Assembly (NCBI RefSeq): GCF_000367945.1
Contig: NZ_KB849179.1
Location: 3,453,470 to 3,517,469, forward strand
Source: Acinetobacter proteolyticus
GTDB taxonomy: Bacteria; Pseudomonadota; Gammaproteobacteria; Pseudomonadales; Moraxellaceae
DNA length: 64,000 bases
Reading direction: 5' to 3'
Positions 36,911-46,086 of the stretch are shown here, piece by piece; the first letter of the stretch is position 1, and each line of letters opens with the position of its first letter. The position numbers and the translations under genes were made by a program. The notes below the pieces were generated by a model, which was not told the DNA's origin, searched no databases, and worked only from the letters and a program-made list of their open reading frames with translations.

Positions 36911-37555
36911 TTAGAACCACTCGCTTGGATCATCAACCAACTGGTTTAAAACAGGTTGCCATTGGCTTTGGATACTGACAAAGTTTTTCTGGGTTTTATC
37001 AAACACACTCAGTCCTTGCATTGCCAATGTACCGTAGGCGCTACGCTCGGAAATCCAGGCCACAGGATCTTGCTCGATTTTGCTGAAGAAGTCTTGAATG
37101 TCTTTGGAGCTGGCGCTATTCGGTTTGACACGATTGGCAATCAATAGGATTTGCACTTTGCCTTTACGAATCCGTTTAATGTCTTGTAAATGTTTTAAGA
37201 AGCGACGGGTACTGTCGATATCAAAGAACGATGGTTGCAATGGTGTCACAATCGCATGCGCTTCGCTGACCAGTTGCTCTGCATGTTCACCTGAGAGCGC
37301 ACCAGGGGCATCAATAATCAAATAATCTAAATTCTTGGGTGCTTCGCCAATGGATTTTTCATGTCGCCAATCCAGACTCTGAATACCTGTGACCGTTTCA
37401 GGACGTTGCTTGAGCCATTGCAAAGACGATTTTTGGTTGTCAGCATCTGCTAGCGCAACCTTATATCCTTTTTGAGATAATGCTGCAGCGAGTGTAATAG
37501 CTGTCATGGTCTTGCCACAGCCACCTTTTTGATTTGCGATTAATATGGTTTTCAT
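36911..37555 (-). CDS. ParA-family ATPase
   Basis: The 214-residue ATPase has the deviant Walker A motif KGGCGKTMTAITLA (10-23), DADNQKSSLQWL, and LIIDAPG Walker B. Its small size and lack of a nearby ParB suggest an orphan ParA/MinD-like protein that positions cargo on the nucleoid or membrane, not the main chromosome-partition ParA. Confidence 0.85.
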   Translation of the reverse strand: MKTILIANQKGGCGKTMTAITLAAALSQKGYKVALADADNQKSSLQWLKQRPETVTGIQSLDWRHEKSIGEAPKNLDYLIIDAPGALSGEHAEQLVSEAHAIVTPLQPSFFDIDSTRRFLKHLQDIKRIRKGKVQILLIANRVKPNSASSKDIQDFFSKIEQDPVAWISERSAYGTLAMQGLSVFDKTQKNFVSIQSQWQPVLNQLVDDPSEWF

Positions 37556-37685
37556 GAAATTAGATTTATTAACTAGGCTCTCGTATTCGTTTATACCTTA
37601 GCATCTTTTTCGGTCAAGTGTGTTACACATGACAAAAGTTTCATGTTGCAGTTAAATAGCCACATTCAAGAAAAGGAAAGTTGCT

Positions 37686-38156
37686 ATGTCGGTTTGGTTG
37701 GCGATGCTGATTGGTGGTTGTATTGGTGTCGTGATCACCACGATTATTTTATCCAGTACCCGTAATGGTCGGATTCAGGCTGAGTATGAAAAATATATCG
37801 CCGAACTAGAGTTAGAACATAAACAGGCTTTACTGGATGCACAGAAGCGCAGTGTCAACACCAGTCGCGCGGTGTTAAAAGGCAAAATGGCTGAGCAGTT
37901 TGCACCGATTCTGCCGGAATTTCGTTATTTACCCAGTGATGCTAAATTTTTAGGTGATCCTGTCGATTATGTGGTTTTTGATGGTTATACCGACTTTCGA
38001 GATGGCGATGGCACAGCCGAAGATATTGAGGTGATTTTACTGGATATTAAAAGTGGTGGTGCACGCTTGAGCAAAGGACAACAGGCGATTGCCCAAGCGG
38101 TCACAGAAGGTCGCATTCGTTTTGAAACCTTGCGAATTGATTTTGAAGATCAATGA
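37686..38156 (+). CDS. Holliday-junction-resolvase-related endonuclease with membrane anchor
   Basis: The 156-residue product has an N-terminal membrane helix (WLAMLIGGCIGVVITTIIL), a coiled stretch (30-60), and then the Endonuc_Holl (PF10107-type) domain: LPSDAKFLGDPVDYVVFDG, then IEVILLDIKSGGARLSKGQQAI. The D...D-x-K spacing is that of PD-(D/E)XK nucleases. The stop overlaps the convergent methyltransferase gene by 7 bases. Confidence 0.78.
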   Translation: MSVWLAMLIGGCIGVVITTIILSSTRNGRIQAEYEKYIAELELEHKQALLDAQKRSVNTSRAVLKGKMAEQFAPILPEFRYLPSDAKFLGDPVDYVVFDGYTDFRDGDGTAEDIEVILLDIKSGGARLSKGQQAIAQAVTEGRIRFETLRIDFEDQ

Positions 38157-38785
38157 GGCGTTTCTAATTTTTGTACACGCGCCAACAGCATTGTTTGTGC
38201 CACAGCAGGAATACCTTCTGCATCAAAATATTGTTTTTCGATGAATTTAAATTTGGCTTGTAAGAGCTGGCGTTCAACGTCTCGGTTTAGATGGCAGCCA
38301 TCAGCAATACGCTTCTGAATTGGGGTCAGCAGTGTTTGCAAAGATTGTATTTTTGTCGAGTTCGGATGTTTGACATGCTCAACCAGATGGAAGGTACCTG
38401 TCGGTTTGAGTACTCGATGTATTTCAGCTAAGGCCTGTTCAAGATCAGCAATGCTACACAGTGTCCACGTCGACACAATATGATCTAAAGACGCATCTGC
38501 GAAAGGCAATTTCTCTGCACTGGATTGCACATGCTTAATAAAGAAAGGTGCATGTTGTACTCGTTCAACGGCCAATTGATAAATATCAGGATTTGGCTCT
38601 AATGCGTAGACTGAATCAACATTGCCATAAAACGGAATATTCAGCCCTGTACCAAAACCAATTTCGAGTACTTCACCTTCGAGTGGAAGCAATAATTCAC
38701 GACGTCGGTCCATCAAGCTGGCAGTTTGCATGACTTGATTGAGCAAATGAGGAAAGATATGACGTTGGTAAAATTGGTAAATCAT
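38150..38785 (-). CDS. Class I SAM-dependent methyltransferase
   Basis: The 211-residue product has motif I VLEIGFGTGLNIPFYG (36-51), the acidic LEPNPD at motif II, and LPFADASLDHIVSTWTLCSI at motif IV, followed by EIHRVLKPTGTFHLVEH. It is of the UbiE/Methyltransf_11 type; the substrate is unknown. Confidence 0.8.
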   Translation of the reverse strand: MIYQFYQRHIFPHLLNQVMQTASLMDRRRELLLPLEGEVLEIGFGTGLNIPFYGNVDSVYALEPNPDIYQLAVERVQHAPFFIKHVQSSAEKLPFADASLDHIVSTWTLCSIADLEQALAEIHRVLKPTGTFHLVEHVKHPNSTKIQSLQTLLTPIQKRIADGCHLNRDVERQLLQAKFKFIEKQYFDAEGIPAVAQTMLLARVQKLETPH

Positions 38786-38946
38786 AGAGATCCATTCGTT
38801 GGTTTTAATTCAGAGGATACTTAAATAACAGCACAAAAATATGACTAAAGTGAGTTTGATTGTTACCAAAAAAAGCACTTTTTTTCACCATCTCAGCATA
38901 CTATCAACAGAAAGGCTTTTCTAATATTTTCGAGGATAATCGAGCC

Positions 38947-39510
38947 ATGAAAAAACGTCTATGGATGAGTTTATGCATGGTGGCTGCAATTGGGCAAACA
39001 CATGCATCAACCGGTCAGGCAGAATATAATATTGCCAATGGCTTAGCGCCTGTTGTGGAATATCAATCGATTTCGGTATTAAAACCTTTTGATGGTAATT
39101 TCCGTATTCTCGGTTCGAAGGTCTATCATGACGATGAGCAAGCCAAATTTTCTCCGATTGACTATGCGGTGAGTTTGGGTCTGTTTACTGATCCTGCGAT
39201 CGCGCGGACGATTGATGTACGTCAATATGACCGTTATTTGAATTGGAAAATGAACACCTTACCTGTGCCACCGGATCAAGCGATCAAACTGGTGTCCAAT
39301 ATGCATATTATTCCTGCCAATCCAGAGATTGCCAAACAAATCAAGCAAGTGAAACGCGGTGACTTGGTCCAACTCAAAGGTGAACTGGTCGAGGTCCGGG
39401 ATAAGGACTTGGTGTGGAAATCTTCTTTAACCCCAGGTGGAGTGGGTGATGGCGCCTGTGAGTTATTTCGTGTGAGTTCCATTCACTGGATTGAGAAACA
39501 GAATATTTAA
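38947..39510 (+). CDS. Exported hypothetical protein
   Basis: The 187-residue product has a signal peptide (MKKRLWMSLCMVAAIGQTHAS). The mature part has a conserved-looking core: YAVSLGLFTDPAIARTIDVRQYDRYLNWKM, NMHIIPANPEIAKQIKQVKRGDLVQLKGELVEV and a C-terminal SSLTPGGVGDGACELFRVSSIHW. I recall such proteins as uncharacterised but widespread in gamma-proteobacteria. ATG 38947 was chosen for the signal peptide and GAGGAT upstream. Confidence 0.7.
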   Translation: MKKRLWMSLCMVAAIGQTHASTGQAEYNIANGLAPVVEYQSISVLKPFDGNFRILGSKVYHDDEQAKFSPIDYAVSLGLFTDPAIARTIDVRQYDRYLNWKMNTLPVPPDQAIKLVSNMHIIPANPEIAKQIKQVKRGDLVQLKGELVEVRDKDLVWKSSLTPGGVGDGACELFRVSSIHWIEKQNI

Positions 39511-39526
39511 CAATGAATTTACAATG

Positions 39527-39550
39527 AAAAAGGGGCAGTAGCCCCTTTTT
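39527..39550. terminator. Bidirectional terminator
   Basis: AAAAAGGGGC-AGTA-GCCCCTTTTT is a perfect stem with A and T tracts on both sides. It lies between the convergent genes ending at 39510 and 39561 and can serve both. Confidence 0.92.
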
Positions 39551-39560
39551 ATTTATTCAG

Positions 39561-40124
39561 TTACTCGGCTTGCATTTTGCTTTCCGCTGTTTGCGCATTT
39601 CTCCAATGATGTAGCTGGCTTTGCGCATGTAGATATTCATTCAGCTGATTGACCTGCTGATTTGCATCTGTCGTTTGAGCGGTATTGGCTTGTTTCAAGA
39701 CTTGGGCTTGATGTTCCCAATAATCATAAAGTAAGCCTTGAATATAGCGACCCTGTTCAGTTTTGAGCTCCAGTTCTTTGAGCATTTTCAAGGCTGAGTT
39801 CACATTATCTTTTTGACGTTGCTGCTCGAATTCAGGCGTGAGACTATTGGCCTCTTTCATCTTGGCCAATTCCATTTCCATGCTATCGCTCATGTCGGTA
39901 AAGCGACGATCATAGTCGTCCAATATCGCAATATCATGTCCATCATCTGCTGTGGCAGGAAATTGCTTGATCGGTGTTTGATTCAGTTGACCAATCGCAT
40001 CATTGCTTGGGCTGCTTTGCTGCTGTTGCTTTGCAGTTGGCTCTTTGTCCTTATTACAAGCACTGAGCATCAGCACTGAGCTGAGTACACAGGTGATGGC
40101 AAATGTGGTTTTTAAGTTAGGCAT
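39561..40124 (-). CDS. Lipoprotein, helical
   Basis: The 187-residue product has a lipoprotein signal (VLSSVLMLSAC), a Gln-rich linker, and a polar, mostly helical body with coiled-coil character (SMEMELAKMKEANSLTPEFEQQRQKDN and later). No family was recognised. It lies 19 bases downstream of the methyltransferase gene on the same strand. Confidence 0.65.
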   Translation of the reverse strand: MPNLKTTFAITCVLSSVLMLSACNKDKEPTAKQQQQSSPSNDAIGQLNQTPIKQFPATADDGHDIAILDDYDRRFTDMSDSMEMELAKMKEANSLTPEFEQQRQKDNVNSALKMLKELELKTEQGRYIQGLLYDYWEHQAQVLKQANTAQTTDANQQVNQLNEYLHAQSQLHHWRNAQTAESKMQAE

Positions 40125-40143
40125 AGCAGAGCTCGTTCAAGAA

Positions 40144-40923
40144 TTAGTTGGATATTTTCTGAAAATGGTAGGCGAAAGTGGTATAGGGGAAACTAATCTG
40201 ATCTTGCGCAGTTAAGCCTGTAAAATCAAATACAATTTGTTCAAACTTTGCTTTTAACTGTTGTTGCTCTGTGGAGGGCATCGCGGCGATAAAACTGGTA
40301 GACAATAAGCGTTTACTCACCACCTGCTCGACAGTGCCCTGATGCGCTTGTTGAAAGGTGGTTAATCCATCCAGTTTAAATAAGGATTGTCCTTCGAAGA
40401 CCTGTTTCCATAATTCACTATGATAACGGGGGGTATCACCTTCTAAAGGTGCAATTTCATCGGCCAAGGCTTTGACCCAATCGACAGCAGTATCGCGCTG
40501 ATTCCAGATCAAACCAAGATGCCCTGTTGGACTGAGCACACGATGCATTTCTGTTAAGGTTTCAATATTGGCAAACCAATGGAACGATTGTGCACAGAGA
40601 ATGGCATCAATTGAGGCATCCGCGAATGGCAGTTCGCTACTGAATGCTTGTAGACAATCGACGGTCGGATAGGTTTGTTGAAGCTGCTGTAACATTTCCG
40701 TGACAGGCTCGACCGCGATCACTTTTGCCTGGGTCTGAATCAAGTAGGGTAAGAATTTGCCAGTCCCAGCACCGAGGTCAACAACAGTGGAACTTTCATC
40801 TATTTGGAGCCGATCTTGCAGCCAAACCGCTATTTCTTGCGGGTAATTGGGGCGAACCTGTTGGTATAGTTCAGCCCCTAAACTAAAGCCTTTTTGAGCA
40901 GTAGGATGTAAGGATTGTGTCAT
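40144..40923 (-). CDS. Class I SAM-dependent methyltransferase
   Basis: The 259-residue product has motif I VVDLGAGTGKFLPYL (44-58), AVEPVTEML at motif II and ELPFADASIDAILCAQSFHWF, the pattern of small-molecule methyltransferases of the Methyltransf_11/25 type. The following HRVLSPTGHLGLIWNQRD is typical. The substrate is unknown. Confidence 0.82.
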   Translation of the reverse strand: MTQSLHPTAQKGFSLGAELYQQVRPNYPQEIAVWLQDRLQIDESSTVVDLGAGTGKFLPYLIQTQAKVIAVEPVTEMLQQLQQTYPTVDCLQAFSSELPFADASIDAILCAQSFHWFANIETLTEMHRVLSPTGHLGLIWNQRDTAVDWVKALADEIAPLEGDTPRYHSELWKQVFEGQSLFKLDGLTTFQQAHQGTVEQVVSKRLLSTSFIAAMPSTEQQQLKAKFEQIVFDFTGLTAQDQISFPYTTFAYHFQKISN

Positions 40924-41038
40924 TTTTTGCGCTTTTTAATCTGTCTTATCTCTATAAAATAAGATACTCCGCAATTATGGTTTGGCAAAGCCATCATTTG
41001 GTGACTTTTTGCTACAGACCTAGGATCAACTTTTCAGT

Positions 41039-42316
41039 GTGAGCATGGATAAGCAAATAATATTTGAAGATGAGCATATTCGCGTTATTTTTTTAAAAGG
41101 TTCAAGTGACACTTTAGTGATTTCGTTTGGCGATTTGATTAGTCGCGCTAAAGGCATGTCAATTAATGCTGAAAAATCCTTAATAAAATATCAATACAAT
41201 GTGATCGGCATTATGCCGAAGCAGAAATCATGGTTTCCAAAAAGTAGCATGTTGCAGATGCAGCAGCAGATTCAACCGATTTTGCAGCAATTTAAAGGCA
41301 TTGTCGGCTATGGCGGCTCAATGGGTGGCTATGCTGCAATCAAGTATTCAAATTTATTGAATATGCAAAAGATTGTGGCTTTTGTGCCGCAGTATTCTAT
41401 TGACCCTGATGTGGTACAAGATCGCCGTTATGCTGAGTTTTTTGATGCGTCTATCCATCAAGATATGCAAATTCAGGCAGATGAAGTCGATTCATCGCGT
41501 GAATACATCATCGTCTATGATCCATATTATGCAGAAGACAAAGAGCATTTTTTAAAAATCCAACCTTTATTGCCTAAAATGCATGTGATTCATTTGCCAT
41601 TTACAGGCCATGAAGCACTTTCAGTGTTGGCAAGTTCTCAGTTGCTGAATGATTTTGTGGTTAAACCATTTGAGATCACTTATTTCTATCAGCGGGTTCG
41701 AGAGGTTAAAAAACAAAGCAAGTTCTATTATCGACATGTGCTGGATGCTTTGTTGCCGCGCCATCACCAAGCTTTATTAAAAATACTGCAACAGAACGAC
41801 ATTGCCTTAGATGAGCGTTATTTTGATGCGGTACTTAAACAAAAACTGGTACAGCAGCTGTTTAATCTAAAACAAGGTACTGAACAGAATTTACATAAGC
41901 TGGGTGTACATCTGCATTTTGCGCAACATACCGAGACCCAAGCCGCCAATGTGGTGAATGTGCAGAATCAGTTTTTGGTCTTTAACTTGGCAAGCTTGAA
42001 ATTAGAGTGCTATAGCGCTGAGATCATTGCGGCCAATCCAACCTATCTATTGCCATTAAACCTGACGGCCAATAGTTTGGTGAAACTCAGATTAAATGAT
42101 GAATATTATCTGTTAAGCATGAATGATCGCGGGATTCACAAATTGGTCAAAGAGGGCGAACCTTTTGCACTGGATCAATCGCCACTGGTGTTTAAACACT
42201 ATGCCGATTTTTATAGTCTGAGTTATAAACAACTGACCTTGAGTTGTGACCCACAAGGCTTGACTCAGTTTATTGAAAATAATGCAGATGAACAGACCAA
42301 ACTGCAATTATGCTAA
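41039..42316 (+). CDS. Alpha/beta-hydrolase-like protein of unknown function
   Basis: The 425-residue product has an N-terminal half resembling an alpha/beta hydrolase: nucleophile elbow GYGGSMGGYAA with Ser94, a possible acid at Asp161 (VYDPYYAED), and His191 in LPFTGHEAL. The second half (about 210-425) is a separate region I do not recognise. There is no signal peptide. Such GGSMGGY proteins occur beside polysaccharide and glycosyltransferase genes in some bacteria, but nothing of that kind is near. It starts at GTG 41039 or ATG 41045. Confidence 0.6.
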   Translation: MSMDKQIIFEDEHIRVIFLKGSSDTLVISFGDLISRAKGMSINAEKSLIKYQYNVIGIMPKQKSWFPKSSMLQMQQQIQPILQQFKGIVGYGGSMGGYAAIKYSNLLNMQKIVAFVPQYSIDPDVVQDRRYAEFFDASIHQDMQIQADEVDSSREYIIVYDPYYAEDKEHFLKIQPLLPKMHVIHLPFTGHEALSVLASSQLLNDFVVKPFEITYFYQRVREVKKQSKFYYRHVLDALLPRHHQALLKILQQNDIALDERYFDAVLKQKLVQQLFNLKQGTEQNLHKLGVHLHFAQHTETQAANVVNVQNQFLVFNLASLKLECYSAEIIAANPTYLLPLNLTANSLVKLRLNDEYYLLSMNDRGIHKLVKEGEPFALDQSPLVFKHYADFYSLSYKQLTLSCDPQGLTQFIENNADEQTKLQLC

Positions 42317-42332
42317 ATGACCGCACTGCAAT

Positions 42333-42368
42333 AAAAAAAGCCCTTTGAATATTCAAAGGGCTTTTTTT
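42333..42368. terminator. Bidirectional terminator
   Basis: AAAGCCCTTTG-AATATT-CAAAGGGCTTT is a perfect palindrome with A/T tracts on both sides, lying between the convergent genes ending at 42316 and 42383. Confidence 0.92.
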
Positions 42369-42382
42369 AGCTATGATTTAAA

Positions 42383-42997
42383 TTAGTTGGCGCCAATTTT
42401 TGCATTGGTATTGACGTTCGCATTCACACCTAATACTTTCACACCCACATTCGCACCTGTTTGAAGGCTCTTTTTATCTGCATTTAAGCCAGTTTGTGCA
42501 TTCACCGCTGAGGTTTTGCCATTTACTTGTGCTTGCGCATTGGTTTCAGCACCTAAATTTAAAGACTTAGATTGAGTTGCCGCTTTCTTGTCTGCAATTC
42601 GTTGTTTTACATTGGCTGTGGTATCCGCAGCCAATTCCTTACCATCAACGGCTTTGTCTACGGCATAGTTGGTTGTGGTTTTTACAGCTTCACCAGTTTT
42701 ATTTGCGACTTGTGAACCCACTTGTGTTGCTGTGCTCACAGTTTTTTGAGTTGCTGCAACGCCCGTATTTACCGCAGCGTGACCGACATTATGTGCAGTA
42801 TGACCAACACCTTGAGCCACTTGACCGACACCTTGTGCTGTACCTTTCACTGCACCTGTGACGCCTTTAAGCAGGCCGCCTGATTGTACATTAACTTGAG
42901 CTGAGCCACTGGCATTTGCCCCTACGTTCTGTGCAAAAACAGAAGCAGAAGCGAGGATAGAGGTTGTCACGATAGCTGTTTTGATCATTTTTTTCAT
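42383..42997 (-). CDS. Exported low-complexity protein with LEA/apolipoprotein-like repeats
   Basis: The 204-residue product has a signal peptide (KTAIVTTSILASASVFA). From about 45 to 135 it is an amphipathic repeat region rich in Gly, Ala, Thr, Val and Lys (GAVKGTAQGVGQVAQGVGH, then ATQKTVSTATQVGSQ), of roughly 11-residue periodicity like LEA group 3 proteins. The C-terminal part is Asn/Ala/Val-rich (VGVKVLGVNANVNTNAKIG). No enzyme motif is present. AAGGAAATCGCA before ATG 42997 fixes the start. It may be a desiccation or envelope-stress protein, which is inferred from composition only. Confidence 0.6.
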   Translation of the reverse strand: MKKMIKTAIVTTSILASASVFAQNVGANASGSAQVNVQSGGLLKGVTGAVKGTAQGVGQVAQGVGHTAHNVGHAAVNTGVAATQKTVSTATQVGSQVANKTGEAVKTTTNYAVDKAVDGKELAADTTANVKQRIADKKAATQSKSLNLGAETNAQAQVNGKTSAVNAQTGLNADKKSLQTGANVGVKVLGVNANVNTNAKIGAN

Positions 42998-43618
42998 TGC
43001 GATTTCCTTAAGCGATGTACCGTATTGGGGTACTTCATTAACGCAACTGCATCATAGCGAGCAAAAAATCAGAAATGTGTGATTTTCATCAAACGTTACA
43101 ACCAGATTACAGCTTAAAAACAATCTGGAGAGAAATTGTGAAGATTAATTATTGCGTTAAGCACGTGAAAAATGTACTTTTTTAATGAGTGTAAATAACT
43201 GTAAAGAATCATTTTTTGAAAAATTGATGAATAAGAATGGCATTCTTCTTATGGTTATATTTTATCTAAATGAATATGAAAATTAAGAATATATAAATTG
43301 ATTTAAACCGCTTTTAAAAAGATTAAAAAAATGGCATTTTTATTGCTTGGTATATCTATGTGAAATAAATATTGCACTTTTTTAAAGCAATTTGTTTATT
43401 TCACGGGATGTATTGTTTGTGCGTTAACTACATTTTTTGAAGCATCAGATTGAACGAGAAGATCACGATCTTTTTTTGATAATACAACGATTCAGATCGT
43501 ATTTGATTTAAAAGAATATGTGAAATTTAAAGTGAATCTTAAATTGTATTCGCATTATTTATAGAAAAATAATTGAAAACCAAGTAATGGCCAGTAAATA
43601 AAGCGCTGGAGAATATGA
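42998..43618. other. AT-rich 621-base gap with two terminator-like structures
   Basis: No credible protein gene is seen on either strand. GTGAAATAAA (43360-43369) pairs with TTTATTTCAC (43395-43404), with an inner ATTGC/GCAAT stem. Further on, AAGAT-CACG-ATCTT (43459-43472) is followed by more Ts to 43477. Together they could bound a small RNA of about 120 bases on the + strand. Promoters of the flanking divergent genes must also lie here. Confidence 0.4.
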
Positions 43619-43930
43619 ATGAAACAGATTGCAGCATTCCTTCTGGTATTGATTGGATTGGGTGTGGTGGTTTTTTATTTTGAACCTGCCGAATCGAACA
43701 ATTCAGTCAATGACACCGCTATCTATCAAATCCATCCTGAACAATCAGGGTTAACTTCAACCGTTTTACATCAACAGGAGACGAAGCCCGTAGAGCATAC
43801 TACCTCAACTATGTTGAATAAATTGGATACAACGCAAAAAGAGGACCAATTTTATGACACCAAGAGTGATCCTTCGATACAACCGATCGATCCTGACACT
43901 GATCCAGCTAATGAAATTAAAAAACTTTAA
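43619..43930 (+). CDS. Small single-pass membrane or exported protein
   Basis: The 103-residue product starts with one hydrophobic helix (IAAFLLVLIGLGVVVFYF), followed by a polar, Thr/Asp/Gln-rich, probably disordered tail (ending DPSIQPIDPDTDPANEIKKL). GGAG precedes the ATG. It lies 75 bases upstream of the subtilase gene and may be cotranscribed with it. No family was recognised. Confidence 0.6.
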   Translation: MKQIAAFLLVLIGLGVVVFYFEPAESNNSVNDTAIYQIHPEQSGLTSTVLHQQETKPVEHTTSTMLNKLDTTQKEDQFYDTKSDPSIQPIDPDTDPANEIKKL

Positions 43931-43942
43931 AAACGTCTGGAT

Positions 43943-43990
43943 TTCTTTACCCAAGAAAAACAGCCATTAAAACAGTTCTTTACCCAAGAA
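43943..43990 (+). repeat. Tandem copies of TTCTTTACCCAAGAA before the subtilase gene
   Basis: The 15-base sequence occurs at 43943-43957 and again at 43976-43990, 33 bases apart (about three helical turns). Each copy is an inverted repeat TTCTT-N5-AAGAA. The second ends 15 bases before the GTG start, so it could be an operator pair or an RNA element. Confidence 0.6.
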
Positions 43991-44005
43991 CGATGGAGAT
44001 CAACA

Positions 44006-45361
44006 GTGAACAATAAAACTTTATTACTATTAAGCCTATCCGCTTTTTTAACCACGACCACCTCAGCCGCGACACTCAATGCTGTCCAACTCAAACAACG
44101 ACTCAGCTCGGCGGCCCTCAACAAAGTACAACAAGGTAAAATTAATATTGATGCCTTGGTCGACAATGATTCGAATGACCTACTGATTGAATATGAAAGT
44201 AATGCTGCTAGCACTACTTTTGGACTAGAAAAGCGAAGCTTAATTGCCGATGGTAAAAGTCAGTTTAAAAATAAATTTGCTAAAGCGACTGGTTTTCAAA
44301 CCTTACGTGAGTTTAATGGTTTGCCTTTAGGCTTATATCGGATTCAAAACCGTGAAACCTTAGCGCAAGTTTTGAATGATCCGAATGTCAAAGGGGTCTA
44401 TCCAAACCGTAAAAATGTAACCACCACCATGGAAAGTTTGCCTTTAATTAACCAACCGCAAGCGGTTACAAATGGTTTTACTGGAGAAGGTTCGAGCGTG
44501 GTGGTGATTGATACTGGGGTGAATTATAAACATGCTGACTTTGGTTGTACCGCAGTGAACACCCCCGCTTCGACTTGTCGCGTGGTTTATGCCTTTGATA
44601 GTGCACCTGATGACAATACTCTGGATGATGATGGGCACGGCAGTAATGTGTCTGGGATTGTTGCCAAAGTTGCCGCTAAAACTAAAATCATTGGGATTGA
44701 TGCCTTTAGGAAAGTCAGATCGCAAGGGCAATGGGCCAGTACTGCCTATGACAGTGATATTCTAGCGGGGATTAACTGGGCGGTGAATAATGCGCAGACC
44801 TATAACATCAAAGCCATTAATTTAAGCTTAGGTGTGCCTGGAGTGAAATACACTTCAGAATGTAACAATAGTAGTTATAGTACGGCATTTGCCAATGCAC
44901 GCGCTGCAGGCGTCGTCCCTGTAGTCGCTTCAGGTAATGATGCATTTGCTGATGGGATTTCTTCACCAGCCTGTGTGAAAGGTGCAATACGAGTAGGTGC
45001 GGTGTACGATAGTAATATTGGTGGGGTGTCTTGGGGCAATCCATTGAAATGCTCTGATCCAACCACCGCTGCCGATAAAGTGACCTGCTTTAGTAATGGT
45101 GGCTCATTGGTGACTTTATTGGCGCCAGGCGCAATGATTACCGCGGGTGGTGAGACTCAAGGTGGAACTTCACAGGCAGCACCTCATGTGGCAGGGGCAA
45201 TTGCGTTATTACGCGCCAATGGCGTAACACCATCAGAGACTATCGATCAAACCGTAAATCGTTTAAGAGTGACAGGTAAACCGATTACCGATACGCGTAC
45301 AGGTTTAGTGTTCCCTCGTATTGATTTACTGTCTGCAACCAGCGGACTCAGTTCAAATTAA
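44006..45361 (+). CDS. Secreted subtilisin-like serine protease (S8) with propeptide
   Basis: The 451-residue product has a signal peptide (about 1-21) and an N-terminal inhibitor-like propeptide (about 55-140). The S8 catalytic domain has Asp169 (VVIDTGVNYKHADFG), His211 (DDDGHGSNVSGIVA) and Ser389 (GGTSQAAPHVAGAIALL). Several cysteines in the catalytic domain suggest disulfides. It should degrade proteins outside the cell. It starts at GTG 44006 with GGAG upstream. The catalytic triad is complete, so it looks active. Confidence 0.9.
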   Translation: MNNKTLLLLSLSAFLTTTTSAATLNAVQLKQRLSSAALNKVQQGKINIDALVDNDSNDLLIEYESNAASTTFGLEKRSLIADGKSQFKNKFAKATGFQTLREFNGLPLGLYRIQNRETLAQVLNDPNVKGVYPNRKNVTTTMESLPLINQPQAVTNGFTGEGSSVVVIDTGVNYKHADFGCTAVNTPASTCRVVYAFDSAPDDNTLDDDGHGSNVSGIVAKVAAKTKIIGIDAFRKVRSQGQWASTAYDSDILAGINWAVNNAQTYNIKAINLSLGVPGVKYTSECNNSSYSTAFANARAAGVVPVVASGNDAFADGISSPACVKGAIRVGAVYDSNIGGVSWGNPLKCSDPTTAADKVTCFSNGGSLVTLLAPGAMITAGGETQGGTSQAAPHVAGAIALLRANGVTPSETIDQTVNRLRVTGKPITDTRTGLVFPRIDLLSATSGLSSN

Positions 45362-45410
45362 GATGATTTTATAGTGTAAAGATCGATCCAAAATAGTTTA
45401 AAAAGCCATG

Positions 45411-45448
45411 ACTCGTTGCAGCTAGAGATAGATGCAACGAGTTTTTTT
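45411..45448 (+). terminator. Rho-independent terminator of the subtilase gene
   Basis: ACTCGTTGCA (45411-45420) pairs perfectly with TGCAACGAGT (45433-45442), with a 12-base loop and a following T tract. Confidence 0.9.
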
Positions 45449-45454
45449 ATAGGC

Positions 45455-45871
45455 TTAATGACATTGTGCTAGCTTATCTGCACTAAAGTTACTTTGTAGT
45501 TTTTGAAAATTGGCTTGAACGGTCGCATCTTGCACATCAAAGGCGGTTGCGGTTGTTGGTTGAGTAAGCGCTTTATCTTGATAGTGTCGGGTGGTCGAGC
45601 TTGCTGAAATTAAACCGTGTTGATTAAACACCCAATGCTCAACGGCCTGACCGCCATCAAAGTAGCCCGTAAATTCAATGTTGCAGTGTTGGTCTTGCTT
45701 ACTTAGTTTTGCAGTATTGCCTTCAGTTGAAGGCGTGGCGCCAATATTCTTCACTTGTTGTAATGTTTGTGTACCATTGTTTGGTGTGGATAATGTTGAG
45801 CAAGCAGTGAAGCTGATTGCACTGATGCAGGAAAATAGAATCGTTTTAAAAGCATGTTGCGTCATGTGCAA
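45455..45871 (-). CDS. Small lipoprotein
   Basis: The 138-residue product has a lipoprotein signal (ILFSCISAISFTAC). The mature part contains HCNIEFTGYFDGGQAVEHWVFNQHGLISASSTTRHY and ends in a lone Cys-His. No family was recognised. It converges with the subtilase gene. Confidence 0.62.
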   Translation of the reverse strand: MHMTQHAFKTILFSCISAISFTACSTLSTPNNGTQTLQQVKNIGATPSTEGNTAKLSKQDQHCNIEFTGYFDGGQAVEHWVFNQHGLISASSTTRHYQDKALTQPTTATAFDVQDATVQANFQKLQSNFSADKLAQCH

Positions 45872-46054
45872 AATTCCAGTCCGATGAATTTATGCGATTG
45901 AGTTTGTCGGCAAAACCCGTGAAGTTCAATGAATGTTTTGAATAAGCACTGTAAATTTAAAGTTTATTTTTTTCAAAGTAATACCTCAGCCTATCTTAGA
46001 TTAACTGTATTGCGTAGGGACCAAGTTCCCGTAGTTTGATTCAATTTTTAGTTA

Positions 46055-46079
46055 TAAAAAACCTCTACTGAGTAGAGGT
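46055..46079 (-). terminator. Rho-independent terminator
   Basis: ACCTCTAC-TGA-GTAGAGGT is an 8-bp stem with a 3-base loop; six A residues at 46055-46060 are the T tract on the minus strand. It serves the gene ending at 46087. Confidence 0.88.
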
Positions 46080-46086
46080 CGTGGAC

